Positions 7,632 through 14,225 are shown, counted from the stretch's first letter. The stretch is 14,225 bases of DNA from Methylophilus glucosoxydans (GCF_042676145.1 NZ_JBHTJW010000010.1:1-14225); one strand, 5' to 3'. Program-made: numbers and translations. Notes: generated by a model not told the origin, from the letters alone.

Positions 7632-8597
7632 CTAGATTAATCGTGAGACCAGACGGCTGGATGCAGGGCGGTTGAAATGGGCCAGTAACAAGTCGCAGCA
7701 ACGGCTGGCTTCATTAAATCCCAGCACCGGACGCATAAATTGGCGATACAAGCCATAAGGGTCATAACGCGTGACCAGTTGGCGGTCTATGAGTTTTTCG
7801 ATGCCGCGACTGACCCGGCTGGCACGTTTGGCGGTTAGATTAATGATGCCGACGGCAACCTGTGCTGTCAGCGCCTCATACACCATGGAAACAGAATCCT
7901 CGGTCACCCAAGCCGCAGAAACCGTTGCCAACTTGGCTGGCAACCAGCCGGGCCCGGTGTCTGTGATCGCCACAATTTCGAGATTGGCAAGGCGGACACG
8001 CTGCATGGCCGAAATAAAACTGGCCGGCGTACGTCTGGAGGTGGTCAATACGTAATGCTGATCAGGATGCTTGCGTACCAGGTCGTAGACTTGCGCCACC
8101 ACGCCCAGCTCATCCCATTCAAAATGTTTGCTGGGCCCGCCGACCATGATCAGGACCTGCTCGGTTTGCTGCACTTTGCTGGCAGGCTGGATATGGTTGA
8201 TCACCCCACGGGTCTCAATAAAGCTGGCAAATCCGCGATATTGGTCGTGCTCGGGGATCAGACACAGATCAAACAATTCGGCTGGCAGGCTAGGCTGCAT
8301 CATGCAAACAGTTTTGCCGCCATACGCACGTTTGGCAGCCAGCATATGGGCATGGGTCGCATGACCGGCGCCGATAATCAGATCCGGTGCAGGCAAGCCC
8401 TCGCCTGCCGGCCATTGCCCCAGCAACCACGACAACCAGCCGTGACCCGCGTCCTTGATCTGGAGATCAAAGACCTGTAGCGCTAATCTGGCCTGCAAGG
8501 CCTGAACCAGTCCTTGCGACTGATGCTGATGTCCTGGTTTGCCATCCAGCAAACGCCAAACCACGAATGTTTGAGTTGAATGAGTTTCTCTGATCAT
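7632..8597 (-). CDS. ELM1-family (DUF1022) protein, predicted GT-B-like
   Basis: A 321-residue protein of the family named after plant mitochondrial fission protein ELM1 (PF06258/COG3660). Family motifs in order are DGKPGHQHQ (18-26), GAGHATH (76-82), GGPSKHFEWD (153-162), TTSRRTP (185-191) and TEDSVSMVYEA (232-242). The alternating pattern resembles a GT-B glycosyltransferase, with the TEDS-E region where nucleotide-sugar binding would be expected. Bacterial members have no established reaction that I know of. Here it leads a tight LPS operon, 16 nt ahead of a GT4 gene, so a role in core sugar transfer is a reasonable inference. The reading frame opens at GTG 8606. I place the start at ATG 8597 because AGGTGA (8608-8603) lies 5 nt upstream; ATG 8603 is also possible. 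As the first gene of the cluster it should follow the operon promoter, which I could not identify confidently. Confidence 0.87.
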   Translation of the reverse strand: MIRETHSTQTFVVWRLLDGKPGHQHQSQGLVQALQARLALQVFDLQIKDAGHGWLSWLLGQWPAGEGLPAPDLIIGAGHATHAHMLAAKRAYGGKTVCMMQPSLPAELFDLCLIPEHDQYRGFASFIETRGVINHIQPASKVQQTEQVLIMVGGPSKHFEWDELGVVAQVYDLVRKHPDQHYVLTTSRRTPASFISAMQRVRLANLEIVAITDTGPGWLPAKLATVSAAWVTEDSVSMVYEALTAQVAVGIINLTAKRASRVSRGIEKLIDRQLVTRYDPYGLYRQFMRPVLGFNEASRCCDLLLAHFNRPASSRLVSRLI

Positions 8598-8602
8598 ATG
8601 CA

Positions 8603-8608
8603 TCACCT
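8603..8608 (-). promoter_or_regulatory. Shine-Dalgarno site fixing the ELM1-family start
   Basis: AGGTGA on the minus strand, 5 nt before ATG 8597. It overlaps the alternative starts GTG 8606 and ATG 8603, which argues against both. Confidence 0.6.
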
Positions 8609-8678
8609 GCGACTAATACGCAGGATAGATGCAGATCATGACGACTTGATTAAGCCAAGATGAACAAATTGTGTCAGC

Positions 8679-8702
8679 CCGGCCCCGTAACCGCTAGGCC
8701 GG
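8679..8702 (-). terminator. Possible weak terminator or hairpin after the DUF4197 gene
   Basis: The 6-bp inverted repeat CCGGCC/GGCCGG with a 12-nt loop begins 12 nt past the DUF4197 stop codon. No T-run follows on either strand, so it is not a canonical intrinsic terminator. It may slow polymerase or protect the 3' end of the mRNA. Confidence 0.3.
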
Positions 8703-8713
8703 ACCAAACAGAG

Positions 8714-9484
8714 TTATTGCGCGACCGCGCCAAAGACCTTTTTCAGCAGATTGCTGGCTTGACCCACCGGATCCTGACGGATCGCAGCCTCTTCTTTGGC
8801 AATCATCAGGTAGACGCCGTCCAGTGCCTTTTGTGTCACATACTGGTTGATATTGGCATCTTCTTTTTTGATCAGGCCAAACTGGCTGCCCATTTCAGCA
8901 TACTTGTTATAAGTATCTGCCAGCTTCACATTAGCCGTGGCTTTTTGCACGATGGGCAAAAACTTGGCCGCCATGTCAGTCGCGGTGGTTTTCTTGAAAT
9001 ATTGCGTGGCAGCATCTTGCGGACCAGTCAAAATCCCTTTGGCATCAGTCAGCGACATTTGCTTGACCGAATTTAGCAACAAGGCCTTTGCCTCGGGCAC
9101 GGCTTGTTCTGCGGCACGATTCATTTTCAGCACCAAATCATCGGCCTGACTGCCCATGCCTATCATGCGCATGCCTTTTTCGATTTTCTTTAACGAATCC
9201 GGCAGCGGAATTTTAACTTCCTGGTTACCCATAAAGCCATCCGTCGCCCCCAGCATGCTCACCGCTTTGCTGGCGCCCTGACTCAGCGCCAGTTTCAAGC
9301 CATCACTGGTTTCTTTTTCGCTGAGCTGGCTCACCGCCCCGCTCGCGCTACGGCCACTGGCAGCACTGTTTACCTCTTTTTCTACCATGTCGCCCAGCGC
9401 CTTCAGGTCCAATGCCTGCGCCTGCATCCCGACTGCATTGCTCAGGAGCAGTGCAGTCAATATCACTTTGGCTTTCATTTTCAT
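8714..9484 (-). CDS. DUF4197 domain protein, secreted (periplasmic)
   Basis: A 256-residue protein beginning MKMKAKVILTALLLSNAVGM, a clear signal peptide with probable cleavage after the AQA ending at residue 24. The mature part matches my recollection of the DUF4197 family: LSEKETSDGLKLALSQGA (54-71), DGFMGNQEVKIPLPDSL (82-98), DDLVLKMNRAAEQAVPEA (115-132), DAKGILTG (147-154), ATQYFKKTT (159-167), YVTQKALDGVYLMIAKEE (215-232) and a terminal LLKKVFGAV (247-255). It is mainly alpha-helical. The function is unknown; the domain occurs as single-copy periplasmic proteins in many proteobacteria. The frame is open to 9538, but ATG 9484 (or 9478) gives a proper signal peptide and has GAGAGA upstream. 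It lies between the glgP terminator and the LPS operon and is probably transcribed alone. Confidence 0.88.
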   Translation of the reverse strand: MKMKAKVILTALLLSNAVGMQAQALDLKALGDMVEKEVNSAASGRSASGAVSQLSEKETSDGLKLALSQGASKAVSMLGATDGFMGNQEVKIPLPDSLKKIEKGMRMIGMGSQADDLVLKMNRAAEQAVPEAKALLLNSVKQMSLTDAKGILTGPQDAATQYFKKTTATDMAAKFLPIVQKATANVKLADTYNKYAEMGSQFGLIKKEDANINQYVTQKALDGVYLMIAKEEAAIRQDPVGQASNLLKKVFGAVAQ

Positions 9485-9523
9485 GCTGTTCGTTCTCTCA
9501 TCAAGTTGAGCGCAGTGTACCCA

Positions 9524-9560
9524 GAAAACACAAAGCAAGTCCAGCGGACTTGCTTTGTGT
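9524..9560 (-). terminator. Intrinsic terminator of the glycogen phosphorylase gene
   Basis: A perfect 15-bp inverted repeat (9560-9546 with 9542-9528, loop of 3 nt) lies 24 nt after the stop codon of the phosphorylase gene, followed on the minus strand by TTTTC. The unusually long stem should form a stable RNA hairpin. It sits 40 nt upstream of the DUF4197 start and so separates the two transcripts. Confidence 0.8.
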
Positions 9561-9583
9561 GGGCTTGCGCAAAAGCCGGGCGC

Positions 9584-12085
9584 TTACGCTTTGAACGGTT
9601 TCACATTCCAGATACGTTCGGCATATTCACCGATGGTGCGGTCACTGGAGAATTTAGCCATCCGAGCCACATTCAAAATCGCCATACGCGACCAGGCTTC
9701 CTGATCTTGATACAGGGCAGCCACTTTCTCCTGCGCGGTAACATACGCGGCATAATCGGCCAGTAACAAGTATTGATCGCCTTTGTGCAACAGGGTATCA
9801 ATAATGGCCTGGTAGCGTGATGGCTCCTCTACCGAGAAATAGCCATTGGCGATCATATCAATCACCTGCTTGAGTTCGGCATTGCCGTGGTAATAATCCC
9901 ACGGGTTGTAGCCGCTGGCTTTCAGCTGCGCCACTTCTGGTGTGGTCAGGCCAAAAATAAAGATATTTTCACTGCCGACCTCTTCCATGATCTCCACATT
10001 GGCGCCATCCAGCGTACCTATGGTCAAGGCCCCATTGAGCGCCATTTTCATATTACCGGTGCCACTGGCCTCGGTGCCTGCGGTCGAAATTTGCTCGGAT
10101 AAGTCGGCGCCCGGGAACAGGATTTCTGCCGCACTGACCTCGTAGTTAGGATAAAACACCACTTTTAACTGGTCTTTGACCGCCGGGTCGTTATTGATCA
10201 TCACCGCCACATCGTTGATCAGGCGGATGATCTGCTTGGCCAACCAGTAGCCAGGCGTCGCCTTGCCTGCAAAAATGATCACCCGTGGCGTGTGATGGCT
10301 GGCATGACCGCTACGAATCCGGTTATACAGCGTGATCACATGCAGCACATTGAGCAACTGGCGCTTGTACTCATGAATACGCTTGATTTGCACGTCAAAC
10401 AAGGCATCCGCGCTGACCGCAATACCCGTCTTCTGCAAAATCTTGTCGGCCAGGCGCTGCTTATTAGCCTTTTTCACCTCGCGGAACGCTTTTCTGAACG
10501 CCGCATTCTCGGCAAACGGCTCAATCTGCTTGATCAGGCTCAGGTCCTTCTGAAAGCCGGTGCCGATTTGCTTGGTGAGCAATTCTGTCAGCAAAGGGTT
10601 GGCCTGGTTCAACCAGCGGCGTGGCGTGATGCCATTGGTCACATTGGTGAACTTGCCAGGATAAATTTTGTTGAAGTCAGCAAACAGCGTGGTTTTCAAC
10701 AATTCGCTGTGCAGCTCGGCCACGCCGTTCACGGTATGGCTACCGACAATCGCCAGATGCGCCATGCGCACACGGCGGCCGTGAGTTTCATCGATGATGG
10801 ACACACGTTGCAACAAGCCGGTATCGTCCGGGAAGTGCTGGTTCACCATTTGCAGGAACTGGTGATTGATCTCGTAAATAATCTCGAGATGACGAGGCAA
10901 CAATTGTCCAAACATGTCCACCGACCAGGTTTCCAGGGCTTCTGGCATCAAGGTGTGGTTGGTGTAGGCAAACATTTTGGTGACCAGCGTCCACGCACGG
11001 TCCCAAGGCAAGTGATAATGATCCACCAATTGATGCATCATTTCGGCCACGGCAATCGCTGGGTGGGTATCATTCAACTGAATGGAGACCTTGTCAGGCA
11101 AGGTGTTCCAATCCGAGTTGTAATTGGTGAAGCGATGCAAAATATCCTGTGTAGAGGCCGAAACAAAGAAGTATTGCTGCTTGAGGCGCAACACCTTGCC
11201 CGACTCGGAGGTGTCATTTGGATAGAGCACTTGCGAGATGGTTTCGGCACCGTGACGGCCTTCTACCGATTTTTCGTAGTTACCTTCGTTAAACGATTTC
11301 AAGTCAAACTCATTGGTAGCCTTGGCAGACCATAAGCGCAGATTATTCACAGTCTGCGTGCCATAGCCAGGCACAGGCACATCATAAGGCATGGCGACCA
11401 CCGTTTCATGATCAACCCAGTGATGCTCCACGCCACGCTCGGTGTGTACATGCAACACGCGGCCATAAAACTTCACCTCGCAAGTATGCTCGGGGCGCTG
11501 AATCTCCCAGATATTCTGATACCGCAACCAGTTATCAGGATTTTCTTTTTGCTGGCCCTTCTCGATGGTTTGCCTAAACATGCCATAGTCGTAACGGATG
11601 CCATAGCCGGTAGCGGGAATATCCATGGTCGCCATCGAGTCGACAAAACAGGCAGCCAAGCGGCCCAGGCCGCCATTACCCAAAGCCGCATCGGGCTCCA
11701 TCTCGGCCACGCCTTCCAGCTTTTGGCCAATCTCCTGCAAGCCTCCGCTTAGATCGGGTGCAATGCCCAAATTCAGTGCGGCATTTGACAGCATGCGGCC
11801 AATCAAAAACTCCAGAGATAAATAATAAACGCGCTTGGTATTGGCGTCGCGATAAGCATCACGTGTATTCACCCAGCGGCTCATCAAGTGGTCGCGCACG
11901 GTAAAAGCGGCGGTTTGATACCAGTCACGCGCCGTGGCCCAAGAGTTTGATTTACCAATAGAAAAAGTCAGGTGGTTACGCAACGCCTGGGGGATAGGCA
12001 ATTGCTCCAGCAAAAACTCTTCAACCGGTTGCGCAGCTTCTACGGGTGTCTTGGATTTAGGTGTTTTTTTCACATTGGCAGTCAT
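9584..12085 (-). CDS. glgP: Glycogen/maltodextrin phosphorylase
   Basis: An 833-residue, full-length cytoplasmic alpha-glucan phosphorylase of family GT35. It releases glucose-1-phosphate from the non-reducing ends of glycogen or maltodextrin by phosphorolysis. Diagnostic blocks include LGNGGLGRLAACFVDSMAT (135-153), YGIRYDYGMF (161-170), SIQLNDTHPAIAVAEMM (334-350), TNVTNGITPRRWL (480-492), the QIKRIHEYKRQLLN block (566-579) and the PLP site EASGTGNMKMALNGALTIGT (672-691), with Schiff-base lysine 680. No key residue looks missing. The ATG has AAGGGGA 6 nt upstream. The first 20 or so residues are a Lys/Pro-rich tail not needed by the fold. The gene is monocistronic, with terminators on both sides and no other glycogen gene nearby. 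GlgP and MalP cannot be told apart by sequence alone. Confidence 0.96.
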   Translation of the reverse strand: MTANVKKTPKSKTPVEAAQPVEEFLLEQLPIPQALRNHLTFSIGKSNSWATARDWYQTAAFTVRDHLMSRWVNTRDAYRDANTKRVYYLSLEFLIGRMLSNAALNLGIAPDLSGGLQEIGQKLEGVAEMEPDAALGNGGLGRLAACFVDSMATMDIPATGYGIRYDYGMFRQTIEKGQQKENPDNWLRYQNIWEIQRPEHTCEVKFYGRVLHVHTERGVEHHWVDHETVVAMPYDVPVPGYGTQTVNNLRLWSAKATNEFDLKSFNEGNYEKSVEGRHGAETISQVLYPNDTSESGKVLRLKQQYFFVSASTQDILHRFTNYNSDWNTLPDKVSIQLNDTHPAIAVAEMMHQLVDHYHLPWDRAWTLVTKMFAYTNHTLMPEALETWSVDMFGQLLPRHLEIIYEINHQFLQMVNQHFPDDTGLLQRVSIIDETHGRRVRMAHLAIVGSHTVNGVAELHSELLKTTLFADFNKIYPGKFTNVTNGITPRRWLNQANPLLTELLTKQIGTGFQKDLSLIKQIEPFAENAAFRKAFREVKKANKQRLADKILQKTGIAVSADALFDVQIKRIHEYKRQLLNVLHVITLYNRIRSGHASHHTPRVIIFAGKATPGYWLAKQIIRLINDVAVMINNDPAVKDQLKVVFYPNYEVSAAEILFPGADLSEQISTAGTEASGTGNMKMALNGALTIGTLDGANVEIMEEVGSENIFIFGLTTPEVAQLKASGYNPWDYYHGNAELKQVIDMIANGYFSVEEPSRYQAIIDTLLHKGDQYLLLADYAAYVTAQEKVAALYQDQEAWSRMAILNVARMAKFSSDRTIGEYAERIWNVKPFKA

Positions 12086-12171
12086 GCATCTTCCCCTTGA
12101 GTTTGATTCATTGAATTGCTTTCAGTTAGCAAAAGCAAAAAGCAAGCCTACAGCAAGAATATGTCAGACAT

Positions 12172-12203
12172 AAAAAAAGCCACAAAATTCTCATTGTGGC
12201 TTT
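12172..12203 (-). terminator. Intrinsic terminator of the FadL-like gene
   Basis: The 8-bp stem AGCCACAA/TTGTGGCT (12201-12194 with 12085-side partner 12185-12178, loop of 8 nt) is followed on the minus strand by seven T residues (12178-12172). It lies about 40 nt after the FadL-like stop codon and 87 nt before the glgP start. This is a standard rho-independent terminator. Confidence 0.85.
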
Positions 12204-12243
12204 GAATTATACTGCCGACCCCGGCAGAGAGAAGCACGAAAAC

Positions 12244-13488
12244 TTAAAGTTTCCAGGTATAAGCAACGCCTAGTGCATCCTGATACATGCGCACATTGGC
12301 ATCCCCTCCACCAAATCCAGCAGGAATCGAGTTTTGACCACGCACCGTATTTTCAAAGGCATGCGTGTAAGCAAACGAGACTTCGGATTGCGGACTCAAC
12401 ACCCAAGTCGCGCCAATCGACACATGATCTTTCACCACGCCAGGCGCCAGGATATTAAACAGCGTATCGCCGGCTCTAATCGGCTGGTCCACATGGTTAT
12501 AGCCTGCACGCAAAATCAACGCCGGGCTATATTGATACAACGCACCGATCTTATACACCTTGGCATCCTGCCAGTTAAACCCGGCGCCATTATCGTTACC
12601 CAAGCCATTGCTCAAGTTAGATAAAGAGGCGTTACCAACAGCATCTACCTCACTGTAATTGATGCGTTGAAAATCCCCGGCCAGTGTCAACGCCGGCGTT
12701 ACTTTGACCGCCACACCCACGCCATAGGTGGAGGGGATATCGAAATCACCCTGCTCGGCAAACAAGCCCTTGTACTTGTCAAACCGGCTCATGTAAGTAC
12801 GGCTCTGATAAGTGGCCCCCAGCGTCACGGCATCCGTGATCTCGCCCAGCCAGCCAATATGCACGCCAGCCCCATAAGAATCATCATGCCCATTGTTGGT
12901 CAGGTTGGCAGATGAACTACTCGCATTGCTAAAGTTTTGCAGGCCTTTGGCCTCAAACCGCTGATAGGCCAAGTTCAAAGACACGCCCAGCGTGTGATTT
13001 TCATGCACTTTCCAAGTCACAGTCGGCGCCACAAATACCTGCGCCAAATCCACGCCCGTGCGGCGACCGTTACTGTTAAACAGCGGAATCCCTTTTTTGT
13101 AGTCGGTATTCATGCCGCCATTACCGTAAACACTCACGCCCAGCGTGACATCCTCAGAATATTGCGTGTTGTAGCCTAGTTCTGGAATAAAGAAATTCTG
13201 GCTATCATTGCCTTTATAGGTGCCATCAGCACCGAATGTATTGCCTTTGATTTCAGCTTCACGCACAGGCCGGAACCAGGTCACGCCCGCATCCACACGA
13301 CTCCCGACCTTCCCCATGCCAGCCGGGTTGGCTGCCGCCGCCAGCGCATCTTGTGGCAAAGCGATGCCCACGCCACCCACGCCTTGAGAGCGAACACTAT
13401 AGCCATGCGAAAAATAACCATCGGTCGCCCACGCATTACCAAACGAAAAAGCGACCGCTACCGGAATAATCTTTGACCACTTATACAT
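12244..13488 (-). CDS. OmpP1/FadL/TodX-family outer-membrane transporter
   Basis: A 414-residue outer-membrane beta-barrel. A signal peptide (1-21, cleaved after AWA) is followed by TDGYFSHGYSVRSQGVGGVG (22-41) and ALPQDALAAAANPAGM (43-58). This is the typical N-terminal hatch region of the FadL family, with its Gly-rich repeat and NPAGM motif. The rest alternates short polar loops with amphipathic strands (for example 148-176, 205-232, 252-278, 309-331, 353-379), and the chain ends in the strand LGVAYTWKL. Family members passively take up hydrophobic molecules such as long-chain fatty acids or aromatic hydrocarbons; the substrate here is unknown. The ATG has AAGGA 5 nt upstream. The gene stands alone between two terminators, with an AT-rich promoter region upstream (13,510-13,580). 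Confidence 0.9.
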   Translation of the reverse strand: MYKWSKIIPVAVAFSFGNAWATDGYFSHGYSVRSQGVGGVGIALPQDALAAAANPAGMGKVGSRVDAGVTWFRPVREAEIKGNTFGADGTYKGNDSQNFFIPELGYNTQYSEDVTLGVSVYGNGGMNTDYKKGIPLFNSNGRRTGVDLAQVFVAPTVTWKVHENHTLGVSLNLAYQRFEAKGLQNFSNASSSSANLTNNGHDDSYGAGVHIGWLGEITDAVTLGATYQSRTYMSRFDKYKGLFAEQGDFDIPSTYGVGVAVKVTPALTLAGDFQRINYSEVDAVGNASLSNLSNGLGNDNGAGFNWQDAKVYKIGALYQYSPALILRAGYNHVDQPIRAGDTLFNILAPGVVKDHVSIGATWVLSPQSEVSFAYTHAFENTVRGQNSIPAGFGGGDANVRMYQDALGVAYTWKL

Positions 13489-13573
13489 CTCAATCCTTCA
13501 ATAACCTTGTTGGATTGCAATATATCAAGCGGTTTAAATTCAAATAAATAATATATAAAAATATATTTATAAC

Positions 13574-13609
13574 CAAAAAACATAAAAGCCCGCAGTGTGG
13601 GCTTTTATG
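13574..13609 (-). terminator. Intrinsic terminator after the interrupted Cys/His/Asp gene
   Basis: A perfect 11-bp stem (CATAAAAGCCC at 13581-13591 with its complement at 13599-13609, loop of 7 nt) is followed on the minus strand by TTTTTT. It ends transcription from 13,639 before the FadL-like promoter region. The A/T-rich flank (13,520-13,580) downstream of it probably holds the FadL-like promoter, but no convincing -35/-10 pair stands out. Confidence 0.85.
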
Positions 13610-13638
13610 AAGGACAGCTTAATTAAAGATACCTTGAG

Positions 13639-13998
13639 TCAATTTGAGCGGGATTGAAGAACGCTGAGCACCCTTGAGTACATTGGATGAAGCAAGTCAG
13701 CGCCATAGCCACTCCATTTTCGGAAGTCTGATTCTTGTCCTGGCTCTGTAATGAATTGCATGTGCCACATTGATGGGCTCGATACGATGATGCCTGCTGG
13801 TGCATCGGGAAATTGATCTGCAGTTAGGTCAATCACAAGATCGTCGCGTTGTAACCATGCGTGTGAGGTCCAAGTGTTATTCGCCTGGCTCCCTCGTTCG
13901 CCGCAGATGTATTGGAAGCCAGGTATAGCGCGATCAACCAAGAATGCTCCAAATAGTAGTGCAGTGTCGCCACATGCTCCATTTGGAAAGCTCCGCAT
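13639..13998 (-). CDS. Uncharacterised protein with Cys/His/Asp triad pattern, probably N-terminally truncated
   Basis: A 119-residue product from ATG 13998. It reads MRSFPNGACGDTALLFGAFL, then SHAWLQRDDLVIDLTADQFP (45-64). Cys9 at the start of a predicted helix, His46 and Asp57 on following strands give the order and spacing of a transglutaminase/papain-like fold. I do not recognise a named family and the enzymatic role is inference. The frame continues upstream through an in-frame TAG (14016-14014) to ATG 14082 with plausible coding sense, so the ATG 13998 product is probably a fragment of a protein of about 147 residues. AAGG lies 9 nt before ATG 13998, so internal initiation is possible and Cys9 would be kept. 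The gene lies beside an IS3 end and has its own terminator, which suggests an accessory origin. Confidence 0.6.
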   Translation of the reverse strand: MRSFPNGACGDTALLFGAFLVDRAIPGFQYICGERGSQANNTWTSHAWLQRDDLVIDLTADQFPDAPAGIIVSSPSMWHMQFITEPGQESDFRKWSGYGADLLHPMYSRVLSVLQSRSN

Positions 13999-14082
13999 AC
14001 CAATTGGCCTTGCCTATGGAGGAATACTTTCGATTGCGGTACGAAAGCGTATGGCCATTTCGAGGATTCTCGGTATTTGCAT
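13999..14082 (-). pseudogene. Relict 5' end of the Cys/His/Asp gene, cut off by in-frame TAG
   Basis: Read from ATG 14082 in the same frame as the downstream gene, the sequence gives MQIPRILEMAIRFRTAIESI then PP, a TAG stop (14016-14014), then ARPIG and the Met at 13998. The segment has the look of a first helix of a small globular protein and no frameshift is needed to join it. The TAG could come from CAG (Gln) by a single C-to-T change. No strong ribosome site precedes ATG 14082. It may be a true pseudogene, a sequencing error, or a non-coding leader. Confidence 0.5.
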
Positions 14083-14086
14083 GGTG

Positions 14087-14122
14087 GTCTAACAAATGAA
14101 TTAACGAGCTGACTTTAGCGAG
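14087..14122. other. attC-like half site (speculative)
   Basis: The plus strand has GTCTAAC (14087-14093), fitting RYYYAAC. Read on the minus strand it is GTTAGAC, fitting the integron core site GTTRRRY, and it stands 4 nt before ATG 14082, the usual spacing of an integron-cassette ORF. The adjoining AAATGAATTAACG loosely resembles the next box of known attC sites. The IS end at 14123 would cut off the other half. No attC is visible after the gene's other end, so this may be chance. Confidence 0.2.
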
Positions 14123-14225
14123 TGATCTTGCCTGTAAAAAGTGGACATCATCTAACCGATCATTTCCACCGAAATCGGTGATTGATACCCAATACCCGAA
14201 TGCAACCGTACCGGGTTATAAAAGT
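14123..14225 (-). mobile_element. IS3-family insertion sequence, terminal part (runs off the window)
   Basis: The outer end reads TGATCTTGCCTGTAAAAAGT then GGACA on the plus strand (14123-14147). It starts with TG and carries AGTGGACA, closely resembling the terminal inverted repeats of IS3-subgroup elements as I recall them. Just inside it lies the stop codon of a transposase gene, as expected at the right end of an IS3 element. The remainder and the partner repeat are outside the window, so completeness and target duplication cannot be judged. Confidence 0.8.
14152..14225 (-). CDS. IS3-family transposase OrfB, C-terminal end (partial)
   Basis: The last 23 codons of a gene entering from the right: FYNPVRLHSGIGYQSPISVE then MIG and TAG (14154-14152). 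The YNxxRLHSxxGYxSP pattern is the hallmark C-terminus of IS3-family OrfB integrase-core (DDE) transposases. The catalytic part lies outside the window. The stop codon lies just inside the terminal inverted repeat, the normal position for this family. Too short to name the element. Confidence 0.85.
   Translation of the reverse strand, partial: FYNPVRLHSGIGYQSPISVEMIG

Noticed and set aside
8055..8480. A 141-codon plus-strand frame
   Set aside because: Fully antisense to the ELM1-family gene and lacking any recognisable motif.
9485..9538. N-terminal extension of the DUF4197 protein
   Set aside because: It would place 18 residues before a clear signal peptide and has no ATG start.
10292..11335. 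A 347-codon open frame on the plus strand
   Set aside because: It lies wholly antisense within glgP, which has every family motif. The translated product shows no recognisable domain and is a codon-bias shadow.
12128..12165. Repeated AGCAAA-like units upstream of glgP
   Set aside because: Irregular, short and low in complexity. No regular spacing suggests an operator or CRISPR repeat.
12212..12227. A 6-bp hairpin (CTGCCG/CGGCAG) after the FadL-like stop codon
   Set aside because: No T-run follows. The hairpin at 12172-12203 is the better terminator.
14014..14016. Programmed read-through or pyrrolysine use of the in-frame TAG
   Set aside because: I see no supporting structure or genes in the window. 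Simple mutation, internal initiation or sequencing error explains it more easily.
1..14225. A CRISPR array, prophage, toxin-antitoxin or other defence system
   Set aside because: I looked on both strands. There are no spaced direct repeats and no gene pairs of that kind; only the IS end and the small interrupted gene appear accessory.

Overview
The window (14,225 bp, about half G+C) looks like a chromosomal segment of a betaproteobacterium. The best guess is a methylotroph of the Methylophilaceae (Methylovorus/Methylophilus type), judged from overall protein character only; no database search was possible. Every gene I can support is on the minus strand, so the text below runs right to left, in the direction of transcription.

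Right edge (about 14,225 to 13,570): the last codons and terminal inverted repeat of an IS3-family insertion sequence. Next comes a small gene for a Cys/His/Asp-bearing protein whose reading frame carries an in-frame TAG (its 5' end is probably lost), then a good intrinsic terminator. A short attC-like motif lies between the IS end and this gene. This is the accessory part of the window.

13,488 to 8,714: three stand-alone metabolic or envelope genes. They are a FadL/OmpP1-type outer-membrane channel with its own terminator, a full-length glycogen phosphorylase with a long-stem terminator, and a secreted or periplasmic DUF4197 protein.

8,606 to 305: a compact seven-gene cluster, almost certainly one operon, for the outer part of lipopolysaccharide (core/O-chain) assembly. 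Its order is an ELM1-family GT-B-like protein, a GT4 glycosyltransferase, an O-antigen-ligase-type polytopic membrane protein (WaaL/Wzy_C), a GT9 heptosyltransferase-like enzyme, a second GT4-like enzyme, a second GT9 enzyme, and the lipid A flippase MsbA. Genes overlap by 4, 8 and 17 nt or are separated by 8, 9 and 16 nt. Cytoplasmic transferases would extend the lipid A-core, MsbA would flip it across the inner membrane, and the ligase-type protein would act on the periplasmic face.

Left edge (304 to 1): directly after msbA is a strong promoter, then the initiator tRNA (fMet). Next comes a classic rRNA-operon promoter (AT-rich upstream element, near-consensus -35/-10, GC-rich discriminator) with a boxB-like hairpin and boxA antiterminator. 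An rrn operon therefore very probably begins just outside the window. No intergenic stretch exceeds 300 bases. I found no CRISPR array, no plus-strand gene and no clearly new multi-gene system. The most unusual material is the interrupted Cys/His/Asp gene next to the IS end, and the ELM1-family protein inside an LPS operon.
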